The notes below the pieces were generated by a model. It saw only the letters and a list, made by a program, of their open reading frames with translations. It was not told where the DNA came from and made no database searches. Positions 1-9,045 of a stretch of DNA of 64,000 nt are shown piece after piece; position 1 is the stretch's first letter, and every line of letters starts with the position of its first letter. Source of the stretch: Methylomonas aurea (GTDB lineage Bacteria > Pseudomonadota > Gammaproteobacteria > Methylococcales > Methylomonadaceae). The DNA lies in NCBI RefSeq assembly GCF_024505045.1, contig NZ_JANIBM010000011.1, forward strand, positions 58,277-122,276, given 5' to 3'. Position numbers and translations under genes: made by a program.

Positions 1-1437
1 GCGCGGCCAGCTCGCTTTTTAACGCCAAGAAATTGGAGAACAACGCCGAGCCGTCGACTTTGACGGTCCATTGTTCGTTGCTGTCCGCTCGCAAGTGGTA
101 AGACAGGCTCAACAGGTGGGCCAGCGGCACGCCGCGGCCCAGGTGCAGCAGAACCTTCGCGCCGATGCCGATCACTACTCCGGAGAGCAAGTTGCCGACC
201 AGGATCGCGATGATCGTGATCAGAAATAAGGCCAATTGCTCCTTGCCCAAATCCATGCTTTTGGCGAAAACCTTGGGCGAAGCCAGGCGGTAGCCGGTAT
301 AGACCAGCAGCGCGGCCAGCGATGCCAGCGGTATGGCGCCGATCCAGCTCGGAAACAGCACGACGAATAACAACAAAAAACCGCCATGAAAGAAATTGGC
401 CCAACGGCTGCGGGCGCCGGCATCGATATTGGCCGAGCTTCTGACAATTTCGGTAATCATCGGTAGACCGCCGAGCATGCCGGAGACCACGTTGCCGGCG
501 CCGATCGCCGCCAATTCCCGGTTCAAGTCTGAGTAACGTCGGGCGGGATCGAGCTTGTCGACCGCGGCTGCGCTGAGCAGGGTCTCCAGGCTGCCGATCA
601 GGCAAATGGCAATAACGCTTTCCCAAAACGCCCAACTCGCCAATTTGCCGAAATCGGGTTGTTGCAGGCTATCAGCCAGACTGGCCGGAAGCGCCACCAG
701 AAAATCCGCGGCAAACGCGAGGTCCGGTGGCAATACGAAGGCGCGTTCGGGTTGCGGTTGGTCGAGCCCGAAGAGTTTGCCGAGCAACACGCCCACACCG
801 ATCACCACTATGGGTGCCGGAATTCGCCGAAACCAGCGATGCCGCAAATAGGGCCAGGCCAACAGCGTGACGATGCCGGCCAAGCCGATCAGCCCGGTGG
901 TCGGGACAAAAAAGGTCAGGATTTGCGGTAACAGGCCGATGTTTGCCAGCAGGTCGCCGCCATGGGTTTGCAAGCCGGCGATGACCGGCAATTGCTTGAC
1001 GATGATGATCAATCCGATCGCGGCAAGCATGCCGTGCGCCACCGAGGCCGGAAAAAGCCGGCCAAGCGGCCGGCCTTGAAATAGCCGAGTACGATTTGCA
1101 GCAGGCCGGCCACTACTACCGCCGCCAGCGTGTAACGGTAACCGGCCCAGTGGTCGCCGCCGCCCAAGCTTGCCACCGCATTGAAAATCACCACGATCAA
1201 ACCGGCTGCCGGTCCGGTGATGGTCAATTGCGAACCGTTGATGCGGGATACCAGCAGTCCACCGACGATGGCGGCAATGATGCCCGACATCGGCGGAAAT
1301 CCCGAGGCCGTGGCGATGCCGAGGCACAGCGGCAACGCAATCAGAAATACGGAAAAGCCGGCATATAGGTCGCTCAGCCGGTTTGCGGATGCAGACTCCT
1401 TCCCGGAACGATTTGCTTGATGAATTGGATTTGCCAT
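1..1437 (-). pseudogene. SulP-family anion transporter, frameshifted and cut by the window edge
   Basis: Inner-membrane transporter of the SulP family (sulfate or bicarbonate uptake). The ATG at 1437 (minus) has a GGAG-type ribosome site about 8 bases upstream and gives an N-terminus running into the first SulP helices (LYAGFSVFLIALPLCLGIA). The frame breaks at the A5 run at 1052-1056: adding one A restores AGFFPASVAHGML, and from there I read an uninterrupted SulP-like frame (including VVSGMLGGLPMITEI) to base 1. The cytoplasmic STAS domain would lie beyond the window. Only one break was found, in a homopolymer, so this is either a sequencing error or a recent inactivation. The family is clear; the substrate is not. 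It is divergent from pgaB. Confidence 0.8.
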
Positions 1438-1847
1438 GAATGCTCCGGAAATGAGAGGGCGGACCCGGTTGGGCAACCTTGAGAGGTCGCTCTTCGCTAT
1501 GCGCTGAATCGGCGCAATGATAACCGGTTTTCTTCGACACCAGGCCGGCTTGGCCGATTCTGGCTAAGAATCGGCGATTCGGTCCTGTCGGGTTTTAATG
1601 TCGATTCGCCTTTATGTCGATTGGGCATTGAGGTTGTCCAAAGGCGGCTGGATTTTGGGTAGCGCGTTGTTTGCCCGCTTCCGGTTTTTTTGCGTCACGG
1701 CCGCCCTTGGTTATCGTCCGTCGGCGGCGGAAAATAAAAATCAGGCTAAAAAAGGCCGTTCGGGTAAAATGCGCCGTCCATTTTCGGCCCGCGCGGCTCG
1801 CGTGCCGGCCGTTGCCAATTCTTACTTTCCGCTGAAAACCACTTTTA
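1438..1847. other. Divergent intergenic region between SulP gene and pgaB
   Basis: 410 bases that must hold the promoters of both flanking genes. Apart from a 9-bp inverted repeat at 1553-1575 I see no recognisable RNA gene, transposon end or convincing promoter. Short open frames here have no family resemblance that I recognise. Confidence 0.5.
1553..1575. promoter_or_regulatory. Perfect 9-bp inverted repeat, possible operator
   Basis: GCCGATTCT, a 5-base spacer, then AGAATCGGC. It is not followed by a T-run on either strand, so it does not look like an intrinsic terminator. Its place between two divergent genes would suit a dimeric regulator, but no regulator gene is adjacent and the role is a guess. 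Confidence 0.3.
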
Positions 1848-3770
1848 ATGAACATGCGCCTTATTGCCGGGATATTTTTTGTAATCGCCTGCTGGATTGC
1901 CGGGCCGTTGCAGGCTGCCGATTCCGCCAATTCCAGTTTCATTGTGTTGAATTACCACGATATTCTGGAGGAAGAAGAAAGAGTTCCGCCGTTCGACCGG
2001 ATGGCGGTGAATAAGGATCATCTGAACGATCATTTCGCCTGGTTGAAAAATAACGGATACCGGGTGATCAGCATCCAGGATTTGCTGGATTGTACGCAAG
2101 GCAAAAAACAGTTGCCCAACAAAGCGGTGTTATTGACCTTCGACGACGGCTACCTAAGCTTCTATACCCGGGCAATGCCGCTGTTGAAGAAATATAAATA
2201 CCCGGCCACACTGGCGGTGGTCGGCAGTTGGCTGGAACAGCACAATCATGCCGGCACCAACAAACCGTTGATGACGCCGGCCCAAATTCGCGAAGTGGCG
2301 AACAGTGGTCTGGTCGAAATTGCCTCCCACAGCTTCAACGCCCATCATGGTATCGTTGCCAATCCGCAGGGCAATGAACAAAGTACGATCACTACTCGGT
2401 TGTACAGCAGCGAATACGAGGAATACGAAAAAGACGAGGACTACCGGAAGCGGATTTTCCAGGAACTGGAGAAAAGTTCGGAACAATTGCTGCAGACTTT
2501 GGGCAAGCGGCCGCGGGTCATGGTCTGGCCTTACGGCGAATATAACGCGATTGCGCTGGAAGCAGCGAAAAACGCCGGCATGCCGCTGACCATGGGCCTG
2601 AACGACGGCGCAAATACGTTGGCGGACGCGGCGGTGATGAAGCGGATGATCATGACCGACGACCCGAACGCGGAGCGTTTTGCCACCATCGTCACCAAGT
2701 TGCGTACCGGCCGGGAATTGCGAGTAGCCCACGTCGATATGGATTACATTTATGACGAGGACGAGGAGCAGACCGAGAAAAATCTGGCCGCCGTCGTCGA
2801 GCGGATCAAAGCCAGCGGCGCCAATACCGTCTATCTGCAAGCCTTTTCCGACCCGGACGGCGATGGTAATGCCGATAAATTGTATTTCCCGAATCGGCAC
2901 CTGCCGATGCGGCGGGATTTGTTCAATTATGTTTCCCTAAGGCTGAGAAAGGGTGCCGATGTCAAAGTCTACGCCTGGATGCCGATGATGGCGTATAAGG
3001 CCGACGTACCATTGAAATGGTACGTCAAGGAATGGCGCGACGGCGAACCGCAGTTGTCGCGCCACATTTATACCCGCCTGTCGCCGTTCAATCCGGAGGC
3101 TCGCCAGTTCGTCGGCGAGATTTATGAAGATCTGGCCAAATACTGTGACTTCAACGGCATTCTGTTCCACGACGACGGTATCTTGTCGGATTATGAGGAC
3201 GTATCGCCGCTGGCGATGGAATTCACCAATAAGGTCTGGGGCTTGCCGGCCGAGTTCGATACCATTCATTCGTCCAGCGAGTTGCGCCTGCGCTGGGCTC
3301 AGCACAAGAATGAGTTGATGGGTCAATTCACCGATTATCTGACCAATAAGGTGCGTTTTTATCGGCCATACATCAAAACCGCGCGCAACTTTTACTCGTT
3401 GCCGTTGTTGAAGCCCTATAGCGAAGAATGGTACGCCCAATCGCTGGCCAGCTTTATGAAGCATTACGATTACGTGGCGATCGAGGCGATGCCTTTTATG
3501 GAGGACGCCGAGAATCCTAAGCAGTGGCTGGCGGAATTAGTCGAGAAGACCAATCAGTATCCCGGCGCGTTGGATAAAATGGTGTTCGAGCTGCAGGCGG
3601 TAAACTGGAAAACGCAACAGGACATCCCGATGTCGGTATTCACCGAACAGTTTCAGCTGTTGAAAAAATTGGGTGCCAAGCATATCGGTTATTACCCGGA
3701 TAACGTCTTTCACGACCAGCCCAAACTGGCAGAGTTGAAAAAATATTTTCCTGTAGAGATCAAGGATTGA
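1848..3770 (+). CDS. pgaB: Poly-beta-1,6-N-acetyl-D-glucosamine N-deacetylase PgaB
   Basis: Periplasmic or outer-membrane-attached enzyme that partly de-N-acetylates poly-beta-1,6-GlcNAc (PNAG) before export. The 640-residue product has an N-terminal signal; a VIAC box with Cys15 could make it a lipoprotein as in E. coli, but cleavage after LQA (residue 23) is also possible. The NodB-type deacetylase domain shows the metal site: TFDDGY with Asp99/Asp100, and HSFNAHH with His161 and His166. The C-terminal half (about 290-630) matches the glycoside-hydrolase-like domain of PgaB. First of three adjoining pga genes; pgaC begins 7 bases later. The ribosome site is weak. No pgaA porin is nearby. 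Confidence 0.93.
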   Translation: MNMRLIAGIFFVIACWIAGPLQAADSANSSFIVLNYHDILEEEERVPPFDRMAVNKDHLNDHFAWLKNNGYRVISIQDLLDCTQGKKQLPNKAVLLTFDDGYLSFYTRAMPLLKKYKYPATLAVVGSWLEQHNHAGTNKPLMTPAQIREVANSGLVEIASHSFNAHHGIVANPQGNEQSTITTRLYSSEYEEYEKDEDYRKRIFQELEKSSEQLLQTLGKRPRVMVWPYGEYNAIALEAAKNAGMPLTMGLNDGANTLADAAVMKRMIMTDDPNAERFATIVTKLRTGRELRVAHVDMDYIYDEDEEQTEKNLAAVVERIKASGANTVYLQAFSDPDGDGNADKLYFPNRHLPMRRDLFNYVSLRLRKGADVKVYAWMPMMAYKADVPLKWYVKEWRDGEPQLSRHIYTRLSPFNPEARQFVGEIYEDLAKYCDFNGILFHDDGILSDYEDVSPLAMEFTNKVWGLPAEFDTIHSSSELRLRWAQHKNELMGQFTDYLTNKVRFYRPYIKTARNFYSLPLLKPYSEEWYAQSLASFMKHYDYVAIEAMPFMEDAENPKQWLAELVEKTNQYPGALDKMVFELQAVNWKTQQDIPMSVFTEQFQLLKKLGAKHIGYYPDNVFHDQPKLAELKKYFPVEIKD

Positions 3771-3777
3771 GTCGGCC

Positions 3778-5124
3778 GTGGACCAACTTTTAGCGCAACC
3801 TTGGGTACAACATCTGATCGATCTGTGGCTGATCGGGCGCGAACGGCTGGAAGAGGTGCCCTGGTGGCAATTCAACGAATGGCTTTCGCGCTTCGTGTTT
3901 TATTACCCGTTGTTGATGGCTTACGTCTGGATGCTGGGCGGCATCGTCTATTACATTCGCTGGGAACGTAACCGCGGCAACGTGTTGTCGGACTTGCCGG
4001 TGTTGGCGGAATATCCGCCGGTGTCGATTCTGATCCCGTGTTACAACGAGGGCGAGAACGTTCGCGAAACCATCGAATATCTGTTGCACCAACAATATCC
4101 CAATTACGAAATCATCGCCGTCAACGACGGCAGCAAGGACAATACCCTGGAAATCCTGCACGAACTGGCCGACCGGCATGCGCAAATTCGTGTCGTAAAT
4201 CTGGCCAGCAACCAGGGTAAGGCGGTCGGTCTGCGCACTGCGGCGCTACTGGCCAACAGCGAAATTCTGATCGGTATCGACGGCGACGCCTTGTTGGCGC
4301 CGAACGCGACGGCGTGGATCGTCAAACATTTTCTGGAAGATCCGCACGTCGGCGCCGTGACGGGCAATCCGCGTATCCGCAACCGGTCAACCTTGTTGGG
4401 TAAGATTCAGGTCGGCGAGTTTTCGGCCATCGTCGGTATGATCAAACGTGCCCAACGGTCTTATGGACATGTGTTCACGATATCAGGAGTCATCGCCGGG
4501 TTCCGTAAGACTGCCTTGCACGATGTCGGCTACTGGAGTCCGGACATGGTGACCGAGGATATCGATATCAGTTGGAAAATGCAGTTGGCCGGCTGGGCGA
4601 TCCGCTTCGAGCCCAATGCGCTGTGCTGGGTGTTGATGCCGGAAACTCTGAAAGGTTTGTGGAAACAACGCAGTCGCTGGGCGCAAGGCGGTGTCGAGGT
4701 GTTGCTGCGCTATTTCCGGCCGTTGCTGCGTTGGCGTTCGCGCGGCATGTGGCCTTTGTATTTGGAATGTTGCATCAGTTTGAGTTGGGCATTTTTGGTA
4801 GTTGCGATGCTGGCCTTGGTGCCGTTGGACTGGTTCAGCAGCGAGCCGCAGGAAGCCTTGGAAGACTTATCGCCGCACTGGACCAGCATGCTGCTGTGCG
4901 TGACCTGTCTGATCCAGTTTGCAGTCAGTTTGACGATAGACTCGGTCTATGAAAAGAAAAGCGGCGGCTCGGCCCAGCATTACTATTGGATGATCTGGTA
5001 TCCGATCGTGTACTGGTTGATCAACGTCGGCACCACAATCAACGGTTGCATCAAGGCGTTACGGAAAAAGCGCGGCCAGCGCGCGGTTTGGGTGACTTTG
5101 GACAGAGGGTTGCGGCAAAAATGA
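3778..5124 (+). CDS. pgaC: Poly-beta-1,6-N-acetyl-D-glucosamine synthase PgaC
   Basis: Inner-membrane family 2 glycosyltransferase that polymerises GlcNAc from UDP-GlcNAc. At 448 residues it is close to E. coli PgaC (about 440). Catalytic signatures appear in order: nucleotide-binding VNDGSKDN (115-122), DGD (168-170), TED (259-261) and QRSRW (297-301). Hydrophobic segments lie at about 40-60 and after residue 320, placing the GT domain in the cytoplasm. The start is GTG, 7 bases after the pgaB stop, so translation is probably coupled. Its stop overlaps the pgaD start (ATGA). Confidence 0.95.
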   Translation: MDQLLAQPWVQHLIDLWLIGRERLEEVPWWQFNEWLSRFVFYYPLLMAYVWMLGGIVYYIRWERNRGNVLSDLPVLAEYPPVSILIPCYNEGENVRETIEYLLHQQYPNYEIIAVNDGSKDNTLEILHELADRHAQIRVVNLASNQGKAVGLRTAALLANSEILIGIDGDALLAPNATAWIVKHFLEDPHVGAVTGNPRIRNRSTLLGKIQVGEFSAIVGMIKRAQRSYGHVFTISGVIAGFRKTALHDVGYWSPDMVTEDIDISWKMQLAGWAIRFEPNALCWVLMPETLKGLWKQRSRWAQGGVEVLLRYFRPLLRWRSRGMWPLYLECCISLSWAFLVVAMLALVPLDWFSSEPQEALEDLSPHWTSMLLCVTCLIQFAVSLTIDSVYEKKSGGSAQHYYWMIWYPIVYWLINVGTTINGCIKALRKKRGQRAVWVTLDRGLRQK

Positions 5125-5558
5125 AAGAGATCATTATCAACCAGCCGCATCTGCAAAGTTTTCAGCAAAAATGCGCTTCGGTCTTGATGGCTTTAATGAG
5201 CTGGGTGTTGTGGCTTTATTTTTTGTGGCCATTGTTCACTTTGACGGCTTGGCTGATGGGCTTGAAAAGCTTGTCGGACGAGATCCGCTGGTTCGGCGGT
5301 TACAAAACCTTGCTGGAACTACTAGAGCTCTACGGCGAGATCGTGCTGGCGATAGCGCTGTTCTGGCTGTGCTGGACCTTGTTTTTGTCCTGGCGGCATT
5401 CGGTGGTGGCGCCGAAACGGAGCGCTCCGGTCACCGACCAACAATTGGCGGTAGCATTTAAAGTCGATTTGGCCGAATTGCGCCAAGCCCGTCAGGGCAA
5501 GAAACTGACGGTTCATTTCGACGAACATGCCGGGATTACCGCTATTGGTAACGACTGA
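5121..5558 (+). CDS. pgaD: PNAG biosynthesis auxiliary protein PgaD
   Basis: Small inner-membrane partner of PgaC; in E. coli the PgaC-PgaD pair binds cyclic-di-GMP, which activates polymer synthesis. The 145-residue product has two hydrophobic segments (roughly 20-45 and 70-95) followed by a short charged cytoplasmic tail, the PgaD layout and size. The ATG overlaps the pgaC stop by four bases (ATGA), which fixes the start. Sequence conservation in this family is low, so the call rests on size, topology and position. The window also contains a PilZ protein and a GGDEF-EAL protein that could share the signal. Confidence 0.85.
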   Translation: MKEIIINQPHLQSFQQKCASVLMALMSWVLWLYFLWPLFTLTAWLMGLKSLSDEIRWFGGYKTLLELLELYGEIVLAIALFWLCWTLFLSWRHSVVAPKRSAPVTDQQLAVAFKVDLAELRQARQGKKLTVHFDEHAGITAIGND

Positions 5559-5636
5559 CGGGGTTACCATATCGCGACTGCGTTTTTGGCGCGGTTGATG
5601 TTAAACTGCATGGGGCGTACTTAAGGACTTGGGATT

Positions 5637-6161
5637 ATGCAACTGGCAATTACGGTATTGGGCGAGAAGTCCAACGGTTTTCTTGGGGAAGTTTTGTCGG
5701 CGTTAAGTGCCTGCCAATGTAACATTCTGGAACTGCGCACCTCCAATTTGACCGAGCTGACTGCCGCATACCTGTTGATCGACGGTAACTGGAACCATAT
5801 CGCCAAGTTGGAAGGCATGCTGGATGCGATTAAAACCCGTTTGGAAATCCAGATGAACTTTCTGAGGCCGAGTCAGGAGCCGCAAGCGGTCGAAGGTGTG
5901 CCGTACACGCTGGAAACCATCTCCGTCGATAAAAGCGACATCCTGTTTGCCGTGACTTCCTTCCTGTTGGATCGGGGTATTTGTATCGAAGAAATCTCCG
6001 CCAGTCGCCACAATGCGGCTTTTTTCAATACGGCGGTATTTTCCACTAAATTCATCTTGTTGGTGCCGCCGTCGGTGCGGATTCTGTCCTTGCGCGAAGA
6101 GTTTCTGGATTTTTGCGACAGCTTGAACATCGACGCCATTCTCGAACCCGTCAAAAGGTGA
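5637..6161 (+). CDS. gcvR: Glycine cleavage system transcriptional repressor-like ACT protein
   Basis: The 174-residue product consists of two ACT-type ligand-binding modules (about 1-80 and 90-165) with no DNA-binding domain, as in GcvR, which in E. coli antagonises the activator GcvA depending on glycine. The N-terminus MQLAITVLGEKSNGFLGEV has the ACT opening strand and helix. The start has an AAGGAC ribosome site. It lies 4 bases before a bcp-type peroxiredoxin, the same gcvR-bcp order as in E. coli, which strengthens the identification. No gcvA or glycine cleavage genes are in the window, so the regulatory target here is unproven. Confidence 0.82.
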   Translation: MQLAITVLGEKSNGFLGEVLSALSACQCNILELRTSNLTELTAAYLLIDGNWNHIAKLEGMLDAIKTRLEIQMNFLRPSQEPQAVEGVPYTLETISVDKSDILFAVTSFLLDRGICIEEISASRHNAAFFNTAVFSTKFILLVPPSVRILSLREEFLDFCDSLNIDAILEPVKR

Positions 6162-6165
6162 TTTC

Positions 6166-6633
6166 ATGACAGCCATAGCCATCGGTGATACCGTTCCCGA
6201 TTTCGAAGCAGCCGCTACCGGCGGCAAATCCGTCAAACTCAGCGATTATCGCGGTAAAAAAGTCGTGCTGTATTTTTACCCCAAGGACAATACGCCGGGT
6301 TGCACCCAGGAAGGGCAGGCTTTCCGCGACAATATCGGCCAATTCGAAGCATTGAACGCAGTGGTATTGGGCGTATCGCGCGATAGCGTCAAAGTGCACG
6401 AAGGCTTTAAATGTAAACAAGCGTTTCCATTTGATTTGCTGTCCGACCAGGACGAGAGTCTGTGCCATTTATTCGACGTTATCAGAACGAAGAACATGTA
6501 CGGCAAGCAGGTGCAAGGGATTGAGCGCAGTACGTTTCTGATCGACGAAAACGGCGTCCTGGTCAAAGAATGGCGCAAGGTGCAGGTGAAGGTCCACGTA
6601 GCCGAAGTGCTGGATTTTCTCAAAACGGCTTGA
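6166..6633 (+). CDS. bcp: Thioredoxin-dependent thiol peroxidase (Bcp/PrxQ family)
   Basis: Cytoplasmic peroxiredoxin reducing hydrogen peroxide and organic peroxides. The 155-residue protein has the AhpC/TSA fold signature YFYPKDNTPGCT with peroxidatic Cys46 preceded by the conserved Thr43-Pro44-Gly45. The resolving cysteine that E. coli Bcp carries five residues later is absent (Gln51 here), so it may act as a 1-Cys enzyme or use another Cys such as the one in FKCKQ. It starts 4 bases after gcvR and is followed by a strong intrinsic terminator. Confidence 0.93.
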   Translation: MTAIAIGDTVPDFEAAATGGKSVKLSDYRGKKVVLYFYPKDNTPGCTQEGQAFRDNIGQFEALNAVVLGVSRDSVKVHEGFKCKQAFPFDLLSDQDESLCHLFDVIRTKNMYGKQVQGIERSTFLIDENGVLVKEWRKVQVKVHVAEVLDFLKTA

Positions 6634-6679
6634 TCCAGGCGATCGTCCGTTGCCCACGGAGCACAGTCTTTTCATTTTC

Positions 6680-6706
6680 GCGGGCCTCATCGAGGCCCGC
6701 TTTCTT
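6680..6706 (+). terminator. Rho-independent terminator after gcvR-bcp
   Basis: A 9-bp GC-rich stem (GCGGGCCTC / GAGGCCCGC) with a 3-base loop, followed by TTTCTT. It lies 46 bases past the bcp stop and separates this unit from oadG. Confidence 0.85.
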
Positions 6707-6775
6707 GTCTAACGCAGGCGCTATAGATTTTGGCTTTTCGAGCTTAGAGTCTTAAACCCTTCAGTTTGCTCGGGA

Positions 6776-6805
6776 TTGTGAAATCCCGCTTATTTGGGCG
6801 ATAAT
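6776..6805 (+). promoter_or_regulatory. Candidate sigma-70 promoter for oadG-oadA
   Basis: TTGTGA (6776-6781), an 18-base spacer, and GATAAT (6800-6805), about 33 bases ahead of the oadG ATG and downstream of the previous terminator. Both boxes are near consensus; this is by-eye evidence only. Confidence 0.45.
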
Positions 6806-6837
6806 GCCCGGGCTAAATTTTCAATTGGACGACGTTT

Positions 6838-7077
6838 ATGAACGAAATGCTGTCTGCGGGTATTGAGTTAATGCTGATCGGCATGGGCATGGTTTATGCT
6901 TTTCTGGCGATGCTGGTGGTTGCGATCACTGTCATGAGCAACCTGGTCCGGCACTATTTTCCGGAGGTTCCGACCAAATTTCCCGAACAGCCGGTTGTCC
7001 CCGGTAACGATAAAGCGGTGGTAGCCGCGATAACCGCCGCGGTTCTGCAGTATCGCAAAAAGCACAAGAACGGATAA
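6838..7077 (+). CDS. oadG: Oxaloacetate decarboxylase gamma subunit
   Basis: Small membrane subunit that assembles the sodium-pumping oxaloacetate decarboxylase. The 79-residue protein has one hydrophobic helix (about 8-33, ELMLIGMGMVYAFLAMLVV) and a short soluble tail, the usual OadG plan; the family diverges strongly, so the adjoining oadA decides the call. It lacks the longer Pro/Ala linker and zinc-binding His tail of some OadG proteins. oadA follows after 55 bases. Confidence 0.85.
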   Translation: MNEMLSAGIELMLIGMGMVYAFLAMLVVAITVMSNLVRHYFPEVPTKFPEQPVVPGNDKAVVAAITAAVLQYRKKHKNG

Positions 7078-7132
7078 ATACCCAAAAGGTAAGGTCAGTT
7101 AAGACCCCAAAATGTCATTAGGAGATTAAAGA

Positions 7133-8929
7133 GTGGAAAAGGTGAACAAGCCCCTGGGAATTACTGAGGTGGTATTACGCGACGCCCATCAGTCAATTCT
7201 GGCAACCAGGCTGCGTATCGAAGACATGCTACCGATCTGCGATCAACTCGACCAGATCGGTTACTGGTCGATCGAATCCTGGGGAGGGGCGACCTTCGAC
7301 GCTTGCATTCGCTATTTGGGCGAGGATCCGTGGGAGCGCCTGCGTTTACTGAAGAAAGCTATGCCCAATACGCCTCAGCAAATGTTATTCCGAGGCCAGA
7401 ATATCCTGGGTTACCGCCATTACGCGGACGATGTGGTCGATAAATTCGTCGAGCGTTGCGTGGTCAACGGTATTGACGTATTCCGGATTTTCGATGCGAT
7501 GAACGATATGCGCAATATCGAACGGGCCATCAAGGCGGTACTGAATACCGATGCCCATGCCCAAGGTACTATTTCGTACACGACCAGCCCGGTACACACC
7601 ATCAAGAAATGGGTAGAGCAGGGCAAGCAGATCGAAGACTTGGGCGCCCATTCGATCTGTATCAAAGACATGGCGGGCTTGCTCACTCCTTACGACGCGT
7701 TCGACCTGATCGGCAAATTGAAAAAAGCCGTTACGATTCCGGTACATCTACATTGCCATGCGACCACCGGATTGAGCGTTGCGACCTGTATCAAGGCTGT
7801 CGAAGCGGGTGTGGACAATATCGATACCGCAATATCTTCGTTGAGTATGACCTACGGCCACACCCCAACCGAAACTATCGTCGCGGCATTGGCCGGGCAG
7901 AAACGCGATACCGGTCTGGATTTGGCCAGGCTGGAAAAAGTCGCGGCTTATTTCCGCGAGGTACGGAAAAAGTATGCACAGTTCGAAGGTAGCCTGAAAG
8001 GAGTGGATAGCCGGATCCTGGTGTCGCAAGTGCCGGGCGGCATGCTGACCAATATGGAAAGCCAGTTGAAGGAGCAAGGTGCTGCCGATCGTTTCGATGC
8101 AGTACTGCAAGAAATACCGCTGGTACGCAAAGATCTGGGCTATATTCCGTTGGTAACGCCGACTTCTCAAATCGTCGGTACTCAAGCGGTATTGAACGTT
8201 CTGGCCGGTGAGAGATACAAAACCATCAGTAAAGAAACGGCCGGTGTGTTACGGGGCGAATACGGTGCGACTCCGGCGCCCGTGGATAAGGAATTGCAAG
8301 CGCGGGTGTTGAACGGTGCAGAGCCGATCAGTTGCCGGCCGGCGGATTTACTGGAACCGGAGATGGACAAACTGATCGCCGACATCAAAGCGAAAGCGCA
8401 GGCCGAAGGTGTCAAGCTGGCCGAGAATGTCGAAGAAGATGCGCTGATCGACGGCCTATTCGCCCAAGTCGGTTGGAAATTTATCCAGAACCGGGGCAAC
8501 CCGGCCGCGTTCGAACCGGTACCTGCCACCGAGCCAGCCCTTGTTTCCGCAGCGGCGGCAACTAAAGCGGCGGGCGAGGTCGAAACCTACACTGTCAACG
8601 TGGACGGCAAAAATTACCACGTTGCAATCGCGCCGGGGAACGGGGAGATTGTCGTCAAGCCGTCCTCGGCTTTGGAAAACGGACCGATGTTAGCATCGAC
8701 TGCTCCGATCGTCAGCGGCAGCGGTGTCGTCGAGTCTCCGTTGGCCGGCGTTGTATTGAAAGTGAATGTCAACGTCGGCTCGCATTTATCCGAGGGCGAT
8801 GTGGTGTTAATCATGGAAGCGATGAAAATGGAAACCGAGATTCGTGCCAAAGTCGCAGGTATCGTTAGTGCTGTCAATGTTCGACAAGGCGATTCGGTTG
8901 CGGTTGGTGACGTCCTGGTTACGTTGTAA
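7133..8929 (+). CDS. oadA: Oxaloacetate decarboxylase alpha subunit
   Basis: Biotin-dependent carboxyltransferase subunit that removes CO2 from oxaloacetate onto biotin for the membrane beta subunit. The 598-residue protein has an HMGL-like TIM barrel opening with [11 protein letters not shown], conserved metal-site sequence HLHCHATTG, a linker domain, and a C-terminal biotinyl domain with EAMKM, the biotinylated Lys being Lys565. The GTG start is supported by AGGAG upstream. Compared with pyruvate carboxylase B subunits, the adjoining oadG and oadB settle the assignment as a sodium pump. Confidence 0.95.
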   Translation: MEKVNKPLGITEVVLRDAHQSILATRLRIEDMLPICDQLDQIGYWSIESWGGATFDACIRYLGEDPWERLRLLKKAMPNTPQQMLFRGQNILGYRHYADDVVDKFVERCVVNGIDVFRIFDAMNDMRNIERAIKAVLNTDAHAQGTISYTTSPVHTIKKWVEQGKQIEDLGAHSICIKDMAGLLTPYDAFDLIGKLKKAVTIPVHLHCHATTGLSVATCIKAVEAGVDNIDTAISSLSMTYGHTPTETIVAALAGQKRDTGLDLARLEKVAAYFREVRKKYAQFEGSLKGVDSRILVSQVPGGMLTNMESQLKEQGAADRFDAVLQEIPLVRKDLGYIPLVTPTSQIVGTQAVLNVLAGERYKTISKETAGVLRGEYGATPAPVDKELQARVLNGAEPISCRPADLLEPEMDKLIADIKAKAQAEGVKLAENVEEDALIDGLFAQVGWKFIQNRGNPAAFEPVPATEPALVSAAAATKAAGEVETYTVNVDGKNYHVAIAPGNGEIVVKPSSALENGPMLASTAPIVSGSGVVESPLAGVVLKVNVNVGSHLSEGDVVLIMEAMKMETEIRAKVAGIVSAVNVRQGDSVAVGDVLVTL

Positions 8930-9045
8930 CCGACTAAGATTTAACTCGCACCGGTTGCCGCAATGTGGGAGCCGGATGCCTAATATAGAATTCGACGGCC
9001 AGTCGTAGCCGTGCTGTCGGCCAAATAAATCGAATAAATCAAGCC

